Shown here piece after piece: positions 1-8,103 of a stretch of 64,000 bases of DNA. Positions within the stretch are counted from its first letter, which is position 1; every line of letters starts with the position of its first letter. The DNA is from an uncultured Oscillospiraceae bacterium (GTDB taxonomy: Bacteria > Bacillota > Clostridia > Oscillospirales > Oscillospiraceae): contig CAJURY010000001.1 of the NCBI GenBank assembly GCA_910589155.1, forward strand, positions 124,001 to 188,000, in the 5' to 3' direction. Under the pieces are notes generated by a model that saw only the letters and a program-made list of their open reading frames with translations, ran no database searches and was not told the origin of the DNA. A program made the position numbers and the translations under genes.

Positions 1-225
1 CTTTACTGTGTTGATTTTGCTTTGCTCTACCTGTTCGGTGGGGTACCAACCCTTAGCGGCCATCTTATCGTAAATGTCGTCTTGCATCCGCAAGGCGTCA
101 TTCAGCGCGGTAGAAAAGGCCTGGCGCACGCGGTCGGTGGGGGATTCAATGGTACCGTGCATAAACAGACCGCAGACGCCCTTTTCCAGCAAAAGAATGT
201 TTTCCATCAAATTCTTGTCATCCAT
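1..225 (-). CDS. CotF-like spore coat protein (3' end outside window)
   Basis: The reading frame opens at an ATG preceded by GGAGGTAGGGC and runs off the left edge, so 75 residues are visible and the C-terminus is missing. The visible part includes FMHGTIESPTDRVRQAF and ends in a KGWYPTEQVEQ stretch, which fits the small helical CotF-type spore coat proteins of Bacillota, where a conserved K-G-W-Y-P segment lies near the C-terminus. It follows the 57-residue gene upstream by 12 bases, so the two are probably one operon. The likely role is as a coat component made in the mother cell; this rests on family resemblance only. Confidence 0.75.
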   Translation of the reverse strand, partial: MDDKNLMENILLLEKGVCGLFMHGTIESPTDRVRQAFSTALNDALRMQDDIYDKMAAKGWYPTEQVEQSKINTVK

Positions 226-237
226 TGCCCTACCTCC

Positions 238-411
238 TTACAGTAATCCGTAAAAATTCTGAAAAATCTGCTGATGCTTCTCAGCCAGTTTGGTAACGTA
301 ACTTTTCAGCTCCGCGTCTTGGATCTGGCTTGCGGTTTCCTGACACTTGGTCTGGAAATACTTGGCGTGTCCCAGGGCGTCTTCCACATAAAGAAGTTCT
401 TTTGTGGTCAT
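238..411 (-). CDS. Small helical protein, probable coat-associated partner
   Basis: This 57-residue protein starts at an ATG 6 bases after AGGAGG and ends in FQNFYGLL. It contains no cysteines beyond one, no membrane segment and is predicted by eye to be two amphipathic helices (residues about 3-30 and 33-52). Its stop codon lies directly before the ribosome site of the CotF-like gene, which suggests translation as a pair. Short helical proteins paired with CotF-like genes are common in spore-forming Clostridia; I do not recognise a named family, so a spore role is inferred from its neighbour. Confidence 0.7.
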   Translation of the reverse strand: MTTKELLYVEDALGHAKYFQTKCQETASQIQDAELKSYVTKLAEKHQQIFQNFYGLL

Positions 412-522
412 TGTTGATTACCTCCTGTTTTTAACGTTTCTTTTTGACAACCGCTTGGATTTGCGGTTATGATAGTTTGCACAGTCAAAAGCGCAAATAT
501 GTTAATGCGCGTATCTTTCATA

Positions 523-562
523 AAACACCCCTGTTTTCGTTTCATCGAAAACAGGGGTGTTT
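523..562. terminator. Bidirectional intrinsic terminator
   Basis: A perfect 17-bp inverted repeat (523-539 and 546-562, AAACACCCCTG arm) with a 6-base loop lies downstream of the leftward gene that ends at 577. The arms carry A- and T-rich outer ends that act as the U tract in either direction. It separates that gene from the coat-like pair, whose promoter should lie between 412 and 522. Confidence 0.85.
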
Positions 563-576
563 GCATCAATTGTTTT

Positions 577-1962
577 TTATTTTCTTAAATCAGAAACAAC
601 TTTGGAAGCGTCAAACAAATCTTCCACGGCTTCTGGATTTTCAGTTAGGCGGACGCCGTTTATTGTGCGGCGGGTCTGACGAACATAATCGTCTGCAATC
701 TGCATCCAGGCGGCAGTGGAATTGTCCATACCCAAAAAATAACGGAAGCCGGCCTTGGACAAAGCATTGTATTTATCGCCGGAATAGTTTTCAGCGCCGG
801 CAATATCGCTGCCGGAATAGTAGAACAAGACGTTTGTTTTGCCAATAATAGGCTCTACCTCCTGCTGCCAGGAGAGAAGGTCCGCCTGCACATCGCTAAG
901 GCTGGAGCTGCCATAGGGAATGCCGCCGTATGTGAAGCTGGCCAGGGTATAACCGTCATCCAAAAGCGCTTGGGCAACCTTCTTGGCGGCGGCGACTTCC
1001 TGATTATAAGCCTCTTCTCCTAATTCTTCCTTAGCGGAGGGCTGGGTATTATAGCCGAGAACGCCGTTTTTACCGGTGAAGGCCAGAGTTGCCTTAGCGC
1101 CTTTGTAGGAGAAGTCCGGGTGTGCTTCTACAAATTCATCCAGCAAAGGCACCAGATCGAAAGCGCCGACGGTGGTTTCCCCGGCCGAATTCAGGTATTC
1201 GCAGGTAGGCTTACCGTTGACGCCTACCACCAAGCGGCTGGCAAAGCCATGGCCTGCGGGAAAATCGTAGTTCAAAGGAAGCTGGGAAAGAATCAAAGGC
1301 TTTTTATCCACGGGTAGATAAATTTCACCGGTGGTAAACTGCACACCGCCATCTTTCGCTACGGCGACCGCGGCGTCGGACAAACTGACAAGCACATAGC
1401 CGTTGGCATAAAGCTGTTCCAAAATGGCGGAGAACTCCTCAACAGTCACATTATAGTCTTTATAATCCGAAGCATCCCCAGAGGCGAAAGCCAGATTTGC
1501 CTTGGCAATCAGGGATTGGAAGGAAATATTGGGAATTTTGGCAGGATCCTCCCACAAAACAAGGGTGCTTTTGGCGCTACGGTAGCGGGCGATTGCGTCG
1601 CTCATGCCGGGAACATCGGCGGCGCTGCCGTCAAAGCTTTCCAAAAGGGAAATTGCGCCGTCATAGTCGTACTGGGCGGCCAACTGCTCCGCCTGGGGAA
1701 GCAGGGCTTTACCCCTTACAATCGCTTCTTGCGCCAGACGATCCGCTTCCTGCTGGGCAGCCAGAGAGGATTCTCTGTTTTCCTGGCGGATTTTCGCATT
1801 TTTGCGCAGCTTTACGCCGCCGACAATTAAGCCGATGATTAATATAACCACGCCGACCGGCATCAAAAGGGGGAGATAGGCTTCCTTGAAAATCTGCATT
1901 TTTGTCTTTTTTCGCCGCTTTCGGACAGGGGGACGGTTATAATTCGCGGATTGCTGTGCCAT
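577..1962 (-). CDS. Membrane-anchored polysaccharide deacetylase-fold protein, catalytic motifs not seen
   Basis: The 461-residue product has a basic N-terminus (RPPVRKRRKKTK), one membrane helix at about residues 30-49 and a long outward-facing part: a coiled segment (about 55-115, Ala/Gln/Glu-rich) and a C-terminal domain containing ISFQSLIAKANLAF and LEQLYANGYVLVSL. These resemble the extracellular NodB-fold 'polysaccharide deacetylase' proteins of Clostridia. The usual metal-binding signature (TFDDG, then HxxxH) is not present: the equivalent stretch reads LPLNYDFPAGHGFASRLVVG. It may therefore be a non-catalytic cell-wall binding protein. It stands alone, transcribed away from the phage-head block. 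Confidence 0.65.
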   Translation of the reverse strand: MAQQSANYNRPPVRKRRKKTKMQIFKEAYLPLLMPVGVVILIIGLIVGGVKLRKNAKIRQENRESSLAAQQEADRLAQEAIVRGKALLPQAEQLAAQYDYDGAISLLESFDGSAADVPGMSDAIARYRSAKSTLVLWEDPAKIPNISFQSLIAKANLAFASGDASDYKDYNVTVEEFSAILEQLYANGYVLVSLSDAAVAVAKDGGVQFTTGEIYLPVDKKPLILSQLPLNYDFPAGHGFASRLVVGVNGKPTCEYLNSAGETTVGAFDLVPLLDEFVEAHPDFSYKGAKATLAFTGKNGVLGYNTQPSAKEELGEEAYNQEVAAAKKVAQALLDDGYTLASFTYGGIPYGSSSLSDVQADLLSWQQEVEPIIGKTNVLFYYSGSDIAGAENYSGDKYNALSKAGFRYFLGMDNSTAAWMQIADDYVRQTRRTINGVRLTENPEAVEDLFDASKVVSDLRK

Positions 1963-2085
1963 TTCCTCACAACCTTCGTTCAGAATGTTTTCTATGCTTA
2001 TATCATAGCGGAAACAAAAGAAAAAAGCAATGGTTTACAAAACTTTTTTGAATCGGAGAAAGTTGGAAAAGCAGAAAATTTTTCC

Positions 2086-2107
2086 GGTTGCATAAAAAGA
2101 TGCAACC
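2086..2107 (+). terminator. Small hairpin with T tract upstream of the phage-head block
   Basis: GGTTGCAT (2086-2093) pairs with ATGCAACC (2100-2107) around a 6-base loop and is followed by TTTT. It sits 48 bases before the first head gene. I see no convincing sigma-A promoter between it and that gene, so it may block read-through or act as an attenuator. Confidence 0.45.
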
Positions 2108-2154
2108 TTTTGGCGGTTTGAAACCAGAGTTGAAAGGACGTGGGAGGTGAGAAG

Positions 2155-2598
2155 ATGGCGAAAATCGGTACGGGGGAGATTCGAAGATTTGCGAAGGAAT
2201 TTCTGTGGACCATGGATCCAGATCGGGCGGCGCTGGCAATCGGCAAGAAAGACGGTACCGCGCTTTTGCAGGACAAGGCGGTTTTGCGGCAGATTGAAGC
2301 CCAGCGGCGCACCATGGACGGACAGCTCCGGCGGGAGGATGTGGTGCGCCGGCTGGCGGTATTGGCGTTCGGCAAAACCAACGACTGTGTGCGTTTGGTG
2401 CTGGAGGAGAAGCCGGAGCTGGAGGAATTGGATTTGAGCTTGCTATCGGAGGTTAAGCGGAACGAAAAGGGGACGGTTGAAATTAAGTTGGTGGATCGGC
2501 TGGCGGTGCTGGAACAGCTTGCGTCGCTGGCAGGAAAGGAAGAAGATGGGTCCTTGGCCTTTTTGAAGGCGCTTGGCACAGTGGAGGAGAGTATTTGA
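2155..2598 (+). CDS. Phage terminase small subunit (probable)
   Basis: The product is 147 residues. The ATG at 2155 follows GGGAGGTG with good spacing; an in-frame GTG at 2140 lies within that ribosome site and is unlikely. It is a helical, charged protein with no recognisable enzymatic motif; a segment around RREDVVRRLAVLAFGKTND resembles the terminase small subunits of clostridial phages. The call rests mainly on its position: its stop overlaps the TTG start of the large terminase, as is normal for terS-terL. In a phage it would bind the packaging site on DNA and load the large subunit. Confidence 0.7.
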   Translation: MAKIGTGEIRRFAKEFLWTMDPDRAALAIGKKDGTALLQDKAVLRQIEAQRRTMDGQLRREDVVRRLAVLAFGKTNDCVRLVLEEKPELEELDLSLLSEVKRNEKGTVEIKLVDRLAVLEQLASLAGKEEDGSLAFLKALGTVEESI

Positions 2599-3851
2599 GG
2601 GGAGTTACGCGCTTTTCCAAAAAACAGAAAATCGTTTTGACCTGGTGGATGCCAGGCGGGGCGCTTTCCTCCAAAGAAGCAATTGTCTGCGATGGAGCGG
2701 TACGATCAGGGAAAACCCTTGCCATGGGACTGGGTTTTTTCCTCTGGGCGCAGACCTGCTTTGACGGACAGCGGTTCGGCATTTGCGGAAAAACCATTTC
2801 ATCGCTGCGGCGCAACGTGCTTTCGGAGATTTTGCCGAGGCTGGGAGAAATGGGCGCGATCTGGAAGGAAAAAAAGACGGAAAACTTGCTGCGGGTGACT
2901 TTTGCGGGGCATCGAAATGAATTTTACATTTTCGGCGGACGGGACGAAGGCTCCGCCGCGCTGATTCAGGGCGTGACCTTCGCGGGAATTTTGTTAGATG
3001 AAGTGGCGCTGATGCCGCAAAGCTTTGTGGAACAGGCTTGTGCCCGGTGTTCGGTTAACGGCTCCAGGCTGTGGTTTAACTGCAATCCAGCAGGACCCAA
3101 CCACTGGTTTTATCAGCAATGGATTTTGCAGGCGGAAAGCAGGAAATGCTTACATCTGCACTTTACCATGGAGGACAACCCTTCCCTTAGTCCCCAGATT
3201 CGCGCCAGATACCAGAGGCTATACACAGGGGTATTTTACCGGCGGTTTATTTTGGGGCAATGGGTCGCGGCGGAAGGCCGGGTTTACGATTTCTTTCAGC
3301 CGGAAATGGCGCAGGCAACCCCGGCTGGCCCATTTTCCCAATGGTACATTTCCTGCGACTACGGGACGGTGAATCCCACCTCCATGGGGCTTTGGGGAAA
3401 ATGCGGGGAGGTTTGGTACCGGGTGAAGGAATTTTACTTTGATTCCAGACAGCAGCAGCGGCAAATGACAGATCTGGAATACGCCGAGGCCATGGAAAAT
3501 CTGGCGGGAAACCGAAAAATTCAGGCGGTGATTATCGATCCGTCCGCCGCCAGCTTCATTGAGGTGTTGCGGCGCAGGGGATGGAATGTGCGCAAAGCGG
3601 ACAACGACGTGCTCAGCGGTATCCGGCTGACGTCGGATTTGCTGAAAGCAGGGAAGCTGGTCATTTGCCGGGGCTGCGAGGACTGCCTCAGGGAAATGGA
3701 GGACTACGTGTGGGATCAAAAAAGCACGGAGAAAGACAAGGTGCGCAAGGAAAATGATCACGCCATGGACGATATGCGCTATTTTGCCGCCACGGTGCTG
3801 GGGGGCAAAAGGGAAGGTTTTGCGGCGCGAGCGGTAGAAAGGAGAAGATAA
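2595..3851 (+). CDS. Phage terminase large subunit
   Basis: This 418-residue DNA-packaging motor shows the full set of terminase motifs: Walker A GAVRSGKT (residues 34-41), Walker B ILLDE (132-136), the coupling motif FNCNP (161-165) and nuclease-domain acidic residues in CDYG (about 253), IIDPSA and DHAMDD. It would cut concatemeric DNA and pump it into an empty head through the portal. The chosen start is the TTG at 2595, six bases after GGAGGAG and overlapping the terS stop (TTGA). The length and all motifs are intact, so I see no sign of decay. Confidence 0.93.
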   Translation: MRGVTRFSKKQKIVLTWWMPGGALSSKEAIVCDGAVRSGKTLAMGLGFFLWAQTCFDGQRFGICGKTISSLRRNVLSEILPRLGEMGAIWKEKKTENLLRVTFAGHRNEFYIFGGRDEGSAALIQGVTFAGILLDEVALMPQSFVEQACARCSVNGSRLWFNCNPAGPNHWFYQQWILQAESRKCLHLHFTMEDNPSLSPQIRARYQRLYTGVFYRRFILGQWVAAEGRVYDFFQPEMAQATPAGPFSQWYISCDYGTVNPTSMGLWGKCGEVWYRVKEFYFDSRQQQRQMTDLEYAEAMENLAGNRKIQAVIIDPSAASFIEVLRRRGWNVRKADNDVLSGIRLTSDLLKAGKLVICRGCEDCLREMEDYVWDQKSTEKDKVRKENDHAMDDMRYFAATVLGGKREGFAARAVERRR

Positions 3852-3916
3852 AAAATGCTGATGGTTAGAAGTCCTCCTGAAAATTGGGAGGAAATAATAC
3901 ATTTGGAGGTGAAAAT

Positions 3917-5053
3917 GTGAGACGAAAAATGAAGGAAAAACCCATTGCGACACAGCTCCGTATGGGAAGCCTGCACCCCTTTGGCGCGTTGCGGGGTTAT
4001 ACGCCTTTGGGGGGCGGGGAAGCGGAAATCTACCGCGCCATGCGGGAGGCGATCCCGCTTCTGGACGCAGCCATTGGAAAGCTGGTGCGGCTGACTGGGG
4101 GCTTTACGGTGGAGTGCGAAAATCAGACCGCCCAGGAGCAGTTGCGCAGATTCTTATTTACGGTTCCCTGCGGCCATGGGCAGCGGGGCATCGACAGCTT
4201 TTTAACGGCGTATCTGGACAGTTTACTGACTTACGGCAGAGCGGTGGGGGAAATGGTTGTGAGCCGCGGACGGCTGCTGGCGGTATGCTGGGGGGATGTG
4301 ACCGCACTGGAGGTGCAGTCGGGGGAATCCTGCCTGGAGACGATTCTTTGCGGACGGGATGAGCATGGGCTGATACGTCCGCTTCCGTACCAGCAATTGC
4401 TGCTATTTACCACCATGAACCCGGAACCTGCCAACCCTTATGGAGTAAGTTTACTGCGCAGTATGCCGTTTCTGGCGGAGGTGCTGCTGAAAATCTACAA
4501 CACCATTGGCATGAACTGGGAACGGGCGGGCAACGTGCGGTACAGCGTGGTTTACAAGCCGGGCAGCGAGCAAATGGATCGCATGATGGCGCAAGAACGG
4601 GGCGAGCAGATGGCCGAGCAGTGGGCGAGGGCTATGGAGGATTCCAAGAGTGGGACGGTACGGGATTTTGTCGCCGTGGGGGATGTGGATATCCGTGTCA
4701 TTGGCAGCGACGGGAAGATTTTAGATTCCCAGATTCCGGTACGGCAAATTTTGGAGCAGCTTGTGGCCAAAACAGGGCTTCCGCCATTTTTACTGGGGCT
4801 GAACTGGGCCAGCACAGAGCGCATGAGCACCCAGCAGGCGGATTTACTGACCTCTGAATTGTGGGCGCTGCGCAGGACAGTGCAGCCCGCATTGGAGCGG
4901 ATCTGCGAAACCTGGCTTCGGCTGGAGGGCTTTGACTGCGGCGTGCGGTTTCAATGGGACGACATCAGTCTGATGGACATTACCCAGGAGGCACAGGCGG
5001 AGCTTAGCAGAATGCAGGCGGAAAAAATCAGATGGGAGATAGAAAAACAGTGA
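3917..5053 (+). CDS. Phage portal protein
   Basis: The protein is 378 residues from the GTG at 3917, seven bases after GGAGGT; an ATG at 3929 is a weaker alternative. It carries features of DUF935/SPP1-like portals: LLDAAIGKLVRLTGGF near the N-terminus, a middle segment with NPYGVSLLRS and NWERAG, and a C-terminal LVAKTGLPPFLLGLNW followed by TSELWALRRTVQPALERI. The portal forms the twelve-subunit ring at one head vertex, is the docking point for the terminase and the gate for DNA. It lies directly after the large terminase, the usual order. Confidence 0.88.
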   Translation: MRRKMKEKPIATQLRMGSLHPFGALRGYTPLGGGEAEIYRAMREAIPLLDAAIGKLVRLTGGFTVECENQTAQEQLRRFLFTVPCGHGQRGIDSFLTAYLDSLLTYGRAVGEMVVSRGRLLAVCWGDVTALEVQSGESCLETILCGRDEHGLIRPLPYQQLLLFTTMNPEPANPYGVSLLRSMPFLAEVLLKIYNTIGMNWERAGNVRYSVVYKPGSEQMDRMMAQERGEQMAEQWARAMEDSKSGTVRDFVAVGDVDIRVIGSDGKILDSQIPVRQILEQLVAKTGLPPFLLGLNWASTERMSTQQADLLTSELWALRRTVQPALERICETWLRLEGFDCGVRFQWDDISLMDITQEAQAELSRMQAEKIRWEIEKQ

Positions 5054-5068
5054 GGGGAGGAATCTGAA

Positions 5069-5974
5069 ATGGAAATTAGAAAAGAGGCGGCGGTCGCTTT
5101 GTCCGGCGCGCCGGACGAGGGACAACTGCTTGCCATTAACCGGCTTGCCAAAACGCCGCTGACAGCGGAACAGGTTTACGTTTTTTCTCTGCGCCTTTGC
5201 GACGATCAGGTGGATCGGGATTTCGAGCGTTTTGACACCCAGGCGCTGCCACGGCTTGCGGAACTGTTTGTGGGAAAAACGGGAATTCTGGATCACAACT
5301 GGTCCGCAGGACAGCAGGTGGCGCGGATTTTCCAGACGGAGACGCTGACGGAGGGGTTTGTCACCTATATCAAGGCATGGGCGTACATTCGCAGAAGTCC
5401 GGAAAATCAGAGTCTTATTGGTGACATTGAGGCGGGGATTAAAAAGGAGGTTTCCGTTGGTTGCGCCATGGGAGAGGCAAGATGCTCTATCTGCGGCGCA
5501 AAATACGGTGACTGCGAGCACCAAAAAGGAATGGAATATCAAGGAGAAATTTGCACTGCGGTGCTTTCTGATCCAAAAGACGCTTATGAATTTTCCTTCG
5601 TGGCGGTGCCGGCGCAGAAGGACGCCGGCGTGATGAAGGCGTTAAGCGGCTCTAAATTGCATTTGGAGGAACTGGTTCGCAAGCAAGCGGGGGTTCGGGC
5701 GTCTTCAGAGTACCAAGCGCTGAAAAAGTTAGCCGAGGCTGGCAGGGAATGGGAAAAGCAGCTCAGAAGCCGAGTTGTTCGGCTGGGACTGGCGCTGGAT
5801 CAAGGGTTTTCGGAAAAGCTTCTGCGCGCCAGCGCGGAGAGAATGTCCCACGAGGAACTGCAAGCGTGGGAGCGGCTTTTAGAGACGAAAATTGCGGAAC
5901 TGTATCCACCAGCGCCGCAGCTTCCTGGGCTGAAGCCGGAAAACACCGCCACACACAGCGAATACATGATCTGA
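5069..5974 (+). CDS. Phage prohead protease with C-terminal scaffold-like region
   Basis: The 301-residue protein has an N-terminal protease domain of the HK97 prohead type: a candidate catalytic His in GILDHNW (H76), Ser in KEVSVGC (S129) and the family's SFVAVPA strand (about 176-182). The C-terminal third (about 195-290) is Arg/Glu/Leu-rich and helical, as expected for a scaffold delta-domain that the protease removes during head maturation. An insert with C139, C142, C149 and H151 looks like a zinc knuckle. It starts at an ATG after GAGGGGAGG, between portal and capsid genes, the usual position. Confidence 0.85.
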   Translation: MEIRKEAAVALSGAPDEGQLLAINRLAKTPLTAEQVYVFSLRLCDDQVDRDFERFDTQALPRLAELFVGKTGILDHNWSAGQQVARIFQTETLTEGFVTYIKAWAYIRRSPENQSLIGDIEAGIKKEVSVGCAMGEARCSICGAKYGDCEHQKGMEYQGEICTAVLSDPKDAYEFSFVAVPAQKDAGVMKALSGSKLHLEELVRKQAGVRASSEYQALKKLAEAGREWEKQLRSRVVRLGLALDQGFSEKLLRASAERMSHEELQAWERLLETKIAELYPPAPQLPGLKPENTATHSEYMI

Positions 5975-6031
5975 TGATTTTCGGCGTTGCCGGATGTCAT
6001 AAATTTCGTAAAAAATCAGGAGGATGACAGC

Positions 6032-6370
6032 ATGAAATTGGCATTTGATGAAATTGGGCAGATTTGCGTGACGTTGGAATGCGACAGCGGCGCAAGCGGC
6101 AAGCTCTGCAAAATGAGCGCGGACGGTAAGGCCGGGGTTTGTGCGGCAGGGGACAAATTCTGCGGCCTGGTAAGCAGCGTCCGGGGCGGCTATGGAGCCG
6201 TGGTGATTCGCGGTTTTGTCACGGTTCCGTACACAGGCGCGGCTCCCAGCGTAGGCTTTGCGGGACTGTCTGCAAACGGCGCAGGCGGGGTGAAGGCGGA
6301 CAGCACCGGCAACAGCTACCTGATAGTCGCCAGAGACACAGCCGCAAATACGGTCACATTTTTTATGTAA
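6032..6370 (+). CDS. Small capsid decoration-like protein
   Basis: The product is 112 residues from the ATG at 6032, which follows AGGAGGATGACAGC; longer in-frame upstream starts lack a ribosome site. The sequence is Gly/Ala-rich with alternating hydrophobic residues (GYGAVVIRGFVTVPYTG), suggesting a small beta-barrel. It lies between the protease and capsid genes, where many phages encode a head-stabilising (cement) protein. The fold is inferred from composition and position only, so another structural role is possible. Confidence 0.65.
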   Translation: MKLAFDEIGQICVTLECDSGASGKLCKMSADGKAGVCAAGDKFCGLVSSVRGGYGAVVIRGFVTVPYTGAAPSVGFAGLSANGAGGVKADSTGNSYLIVARDTAANTVTFFM

Positions 6371-6382
6371 GGAGGAAGTAAC

Positions 6383-7408
6383 ATGGGTTATGACAATATG
6401 AGACTGGAAAAAGGTATGTACAGAGAGGAAGGCAAGAGCTTTTCTCAGGTTTTGGAGTCCCTGGATCCCAGCGAGCACTACAGAGGCACCGCGCTGGAGG
6501 GCACCGACGCTTTTCAGCGGCAGTTAAAGCGATTTGACATTCGGGTAAAAGGCGCGGGTTCTTCTTCTGTGGAAAAGTTTTTCCGCACCATGGATTCCGC
6601 TGTTCTGTTCCCGGAATACATCGCAAGAGCAGTGCGGCAGGGGATGGAGGAAGGTGACATTCTGCCCGGCATCACGGCTACCACTACGGTGATCGACGCA
6701 ATGGACTATCGTTCCATTTATTCCGTTCCGACCAACGACGACAAGGCGCTGAAGCACGTTGCAGAGGGTGCGGCCATTCCCGCTACCCAGGTGAAAACCA
6801 AGGAACATCTGCTTTCTTTGCACAAGCGGGGGCGGATGCTGCTGGCCAGCTATGAGGCCATTCGCTTCCAGAAGCTGGATCTTTTCTCTGTGATGCTGCG
6901 TCAAATTGGCAGTTATATTCAGAAAATGCATTTGCAAGACGCAGTAGAGGTTTTGCTCAATGGCGATGGCAATAGCAATCCCGCTCAGGTTTTGACTGCT
7001 GGGGAAGCCCCTATTGGGGGCGAAAGCGGTAAGCTGACCTATGAGCAGCTTGTGAATTTCTGGGGACAGTTTACGCCCTACGAAATGAACACCATGCTTT
7101 GCGGCACCAATTCCATGACCAAGTTGCTAAAGGTGCCGGAACTGCAAAATCCTCTCACTGGCCTGAATTTTCAGGGCACCGGCAAGCTGGCCTCTCCCCT
7201 TGGCGCACAGCTTCTGCGCAGCGACTGCGTGGCGGATGGGAAAATCATTGGTCTGGATCGTCGGTACGCGCTGGAGCTGGTGCAAGCGGGAGACGTTATG
7301 GTTGAGTATGATAAGCTTATTGACCGCCAGATGGAGCGGGCGGTGATTTCCTCCATTGCGGGTTTCGGCAAAATCTGCGCGGACGCCGTGAAGGTGCTGG
7401 TACTTTGA
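6383..7408 (+). CDS. Phage major capsid protein (HK97 fold, probable)
   Basis: The protein is 341 residues, a normal size for a short HK97-type capsid subunit. The N-terminal 60-70 residues are charged and may be the arm removed by the protease; next comes VEKFFRTMDSAVLFPEYIARAVRQGM, then a core rich in beta strand with TVIDAMDYRSIYSVP and KRGRMLLASYEAIRFQKLDLF. The C-terminal part (LVQAGDVMVEYDKLIDRQME) matches the capsid strand-helix pattern. The ATG follows GGAGGAAGTAAC. Hundreds of copies would build the head shell; the order protease-decoration-capsid supports the call. Confidence 0.88.
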   Translation: MGYDNMRLEKGMYREEGKSFSQVLESLDPSEHYRGTALEGTDAFQRQLKRFDIRVKGAGSSSVEKFFRTMDSAVLFPEYIARAVRQGMEEGDILPGITATTTVIDAMDYRSIYSVPTNDDKALKHVAEGAAIPATQVKTKEHLLSLHKRGRMLLASYEAIRFQKLDLFSVMLRQIGSYIQKMHLQDAVEVLLNGDGNSNPAQVLTAGEAPIGGESGKLTYEQLVNFWGQFTPYEMNTMLCGTNSMTKLLKVPELQNPLTGLNFQGTGKLASPLGAQLLRSDCVADGKIIGLDRRYALELVQAGDVMVEYDKLIDRQMERAVISSIAGFGKICADAVKVLVL

Positions 7409-7409
7409 T

Positions 7410-7766
7410 ATGGTGATTTCCGAACAGGCTTTTGCTCAGGCGCTGTTACTGGCGGGGCCTTTGGAGCCGGAGCGGCAGGATAAATTACAGACGCTTTGTC
7501 AAGGTGTGGAGAGCAGTTTGAAGCGCCGCATTCGGGAAGGACTGTCGCCGGAGGATTTCCGCGCCGACTACATTGCGGCGGTGGGCCTTTATGGTGTGGC
7601 GGCGCTTTCGGAACTGGAAAGCTTATCCGCGCCCGGCTCTTTCAGCGCGGCGGATCTGACTGTGCAAAGGACGGATACCAGCGCTTCGGTAAACTGCCTG
7701 CGGCTTCAGGCGGAAATGCTGATGGCGCCTTACTGCAAGGACAGCTTCTGCTTCCGGGGGATTTAA
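7410..7766 (+). CDS. Head-tail connector (adaptor) protein
   Basis: This 118-residue, mostly helical protein starts one base after the capsid gene stop. Its pattern of an N-terminal helix pair, SLKRRIREGLSPEDFRADYIAAVGLYGVAALSEL and a C-terminal helix ending in LRLQAEMLMAPY resembles the gp6/gp15-type adaptors that sit under the portal ring. It has two cysteines near the C-terminus. Position immediately after the major capsid gene is the main support; sequence identity to a named family was not tested. Confidence 0.7.
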   Translation: MVISEQAFAQALLLAGPLEPERQDKLQTLCQGVESSLKRRIREGLSPEDFRADYIAAVGLYGVAALSELESLSAPGSFSAADLTVQRTDTSASVNCLRLQAEMLMAPYCKDSFCFRGI

Positions 7767-7767
7767 C

Positions 7768-8103
7768 ATGCGGGAAAAAATTGAGCGGATCCTGAACCAA
7801 TTTGGCGCTTCGCTTACCATTGAACATGAAAAGGAGGCCACGGATTGCCGTGGCTTCCTTCGCCCAGTCACGGGGAAGTACTGGCAGAACATGGAGCATC
7901 AGTTTTCAGAATTGGGGCAGGTACCAAGAGGTCAGTACATTTACATTGGCCCGGCCAACGTGCCGGTTACCCAGGGCGACCGAATCGTGCTGGATGGAGT
8001 GGGCTATGCGCTGCGGCGCTGCGAGGTTGTGCGCGTGGGTGATAGCCTCCTGTATTACTGGGGACTATGCGTCCGGGAAGGAGAGGACACATGGAACAAC
8101 TAA
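7768..8103 (+). CDS. Head closure (stopper) protein
   Basis: The protein is 111 residues. It begins one base after the adaptor stop and overlaps the next gene's start. It is predicted to be rich in beta strand, with GQYIYIGPANVPVTQGDRIVLDGVGYALRRCEVVRVGDSLLYYWGL, a pattern typical of phage head-closure proteins in which a short oligosaccharide-like barrel plugs the connector. The final residues include a lone Cys. The function is inferred from order (adaptor, then closure) and fold pattern. Confidence 0.68.
   Translation: MREKIERILNQFGASLTIEHEKEATDCRGFLRPVTGKYWQNMEHQFSELGQVPRGQYIYIGPANVPVTQGDRIVLDGVGYALRRCEVVRVGDSLLYYWGLCVREGEDTWNN

Noticed and set aside
444..848. Rightward frame across the deacetylase 3' end
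   Set aside because: It has no ribosome site and is antisense to the deacetylase-like gene and its terminator.
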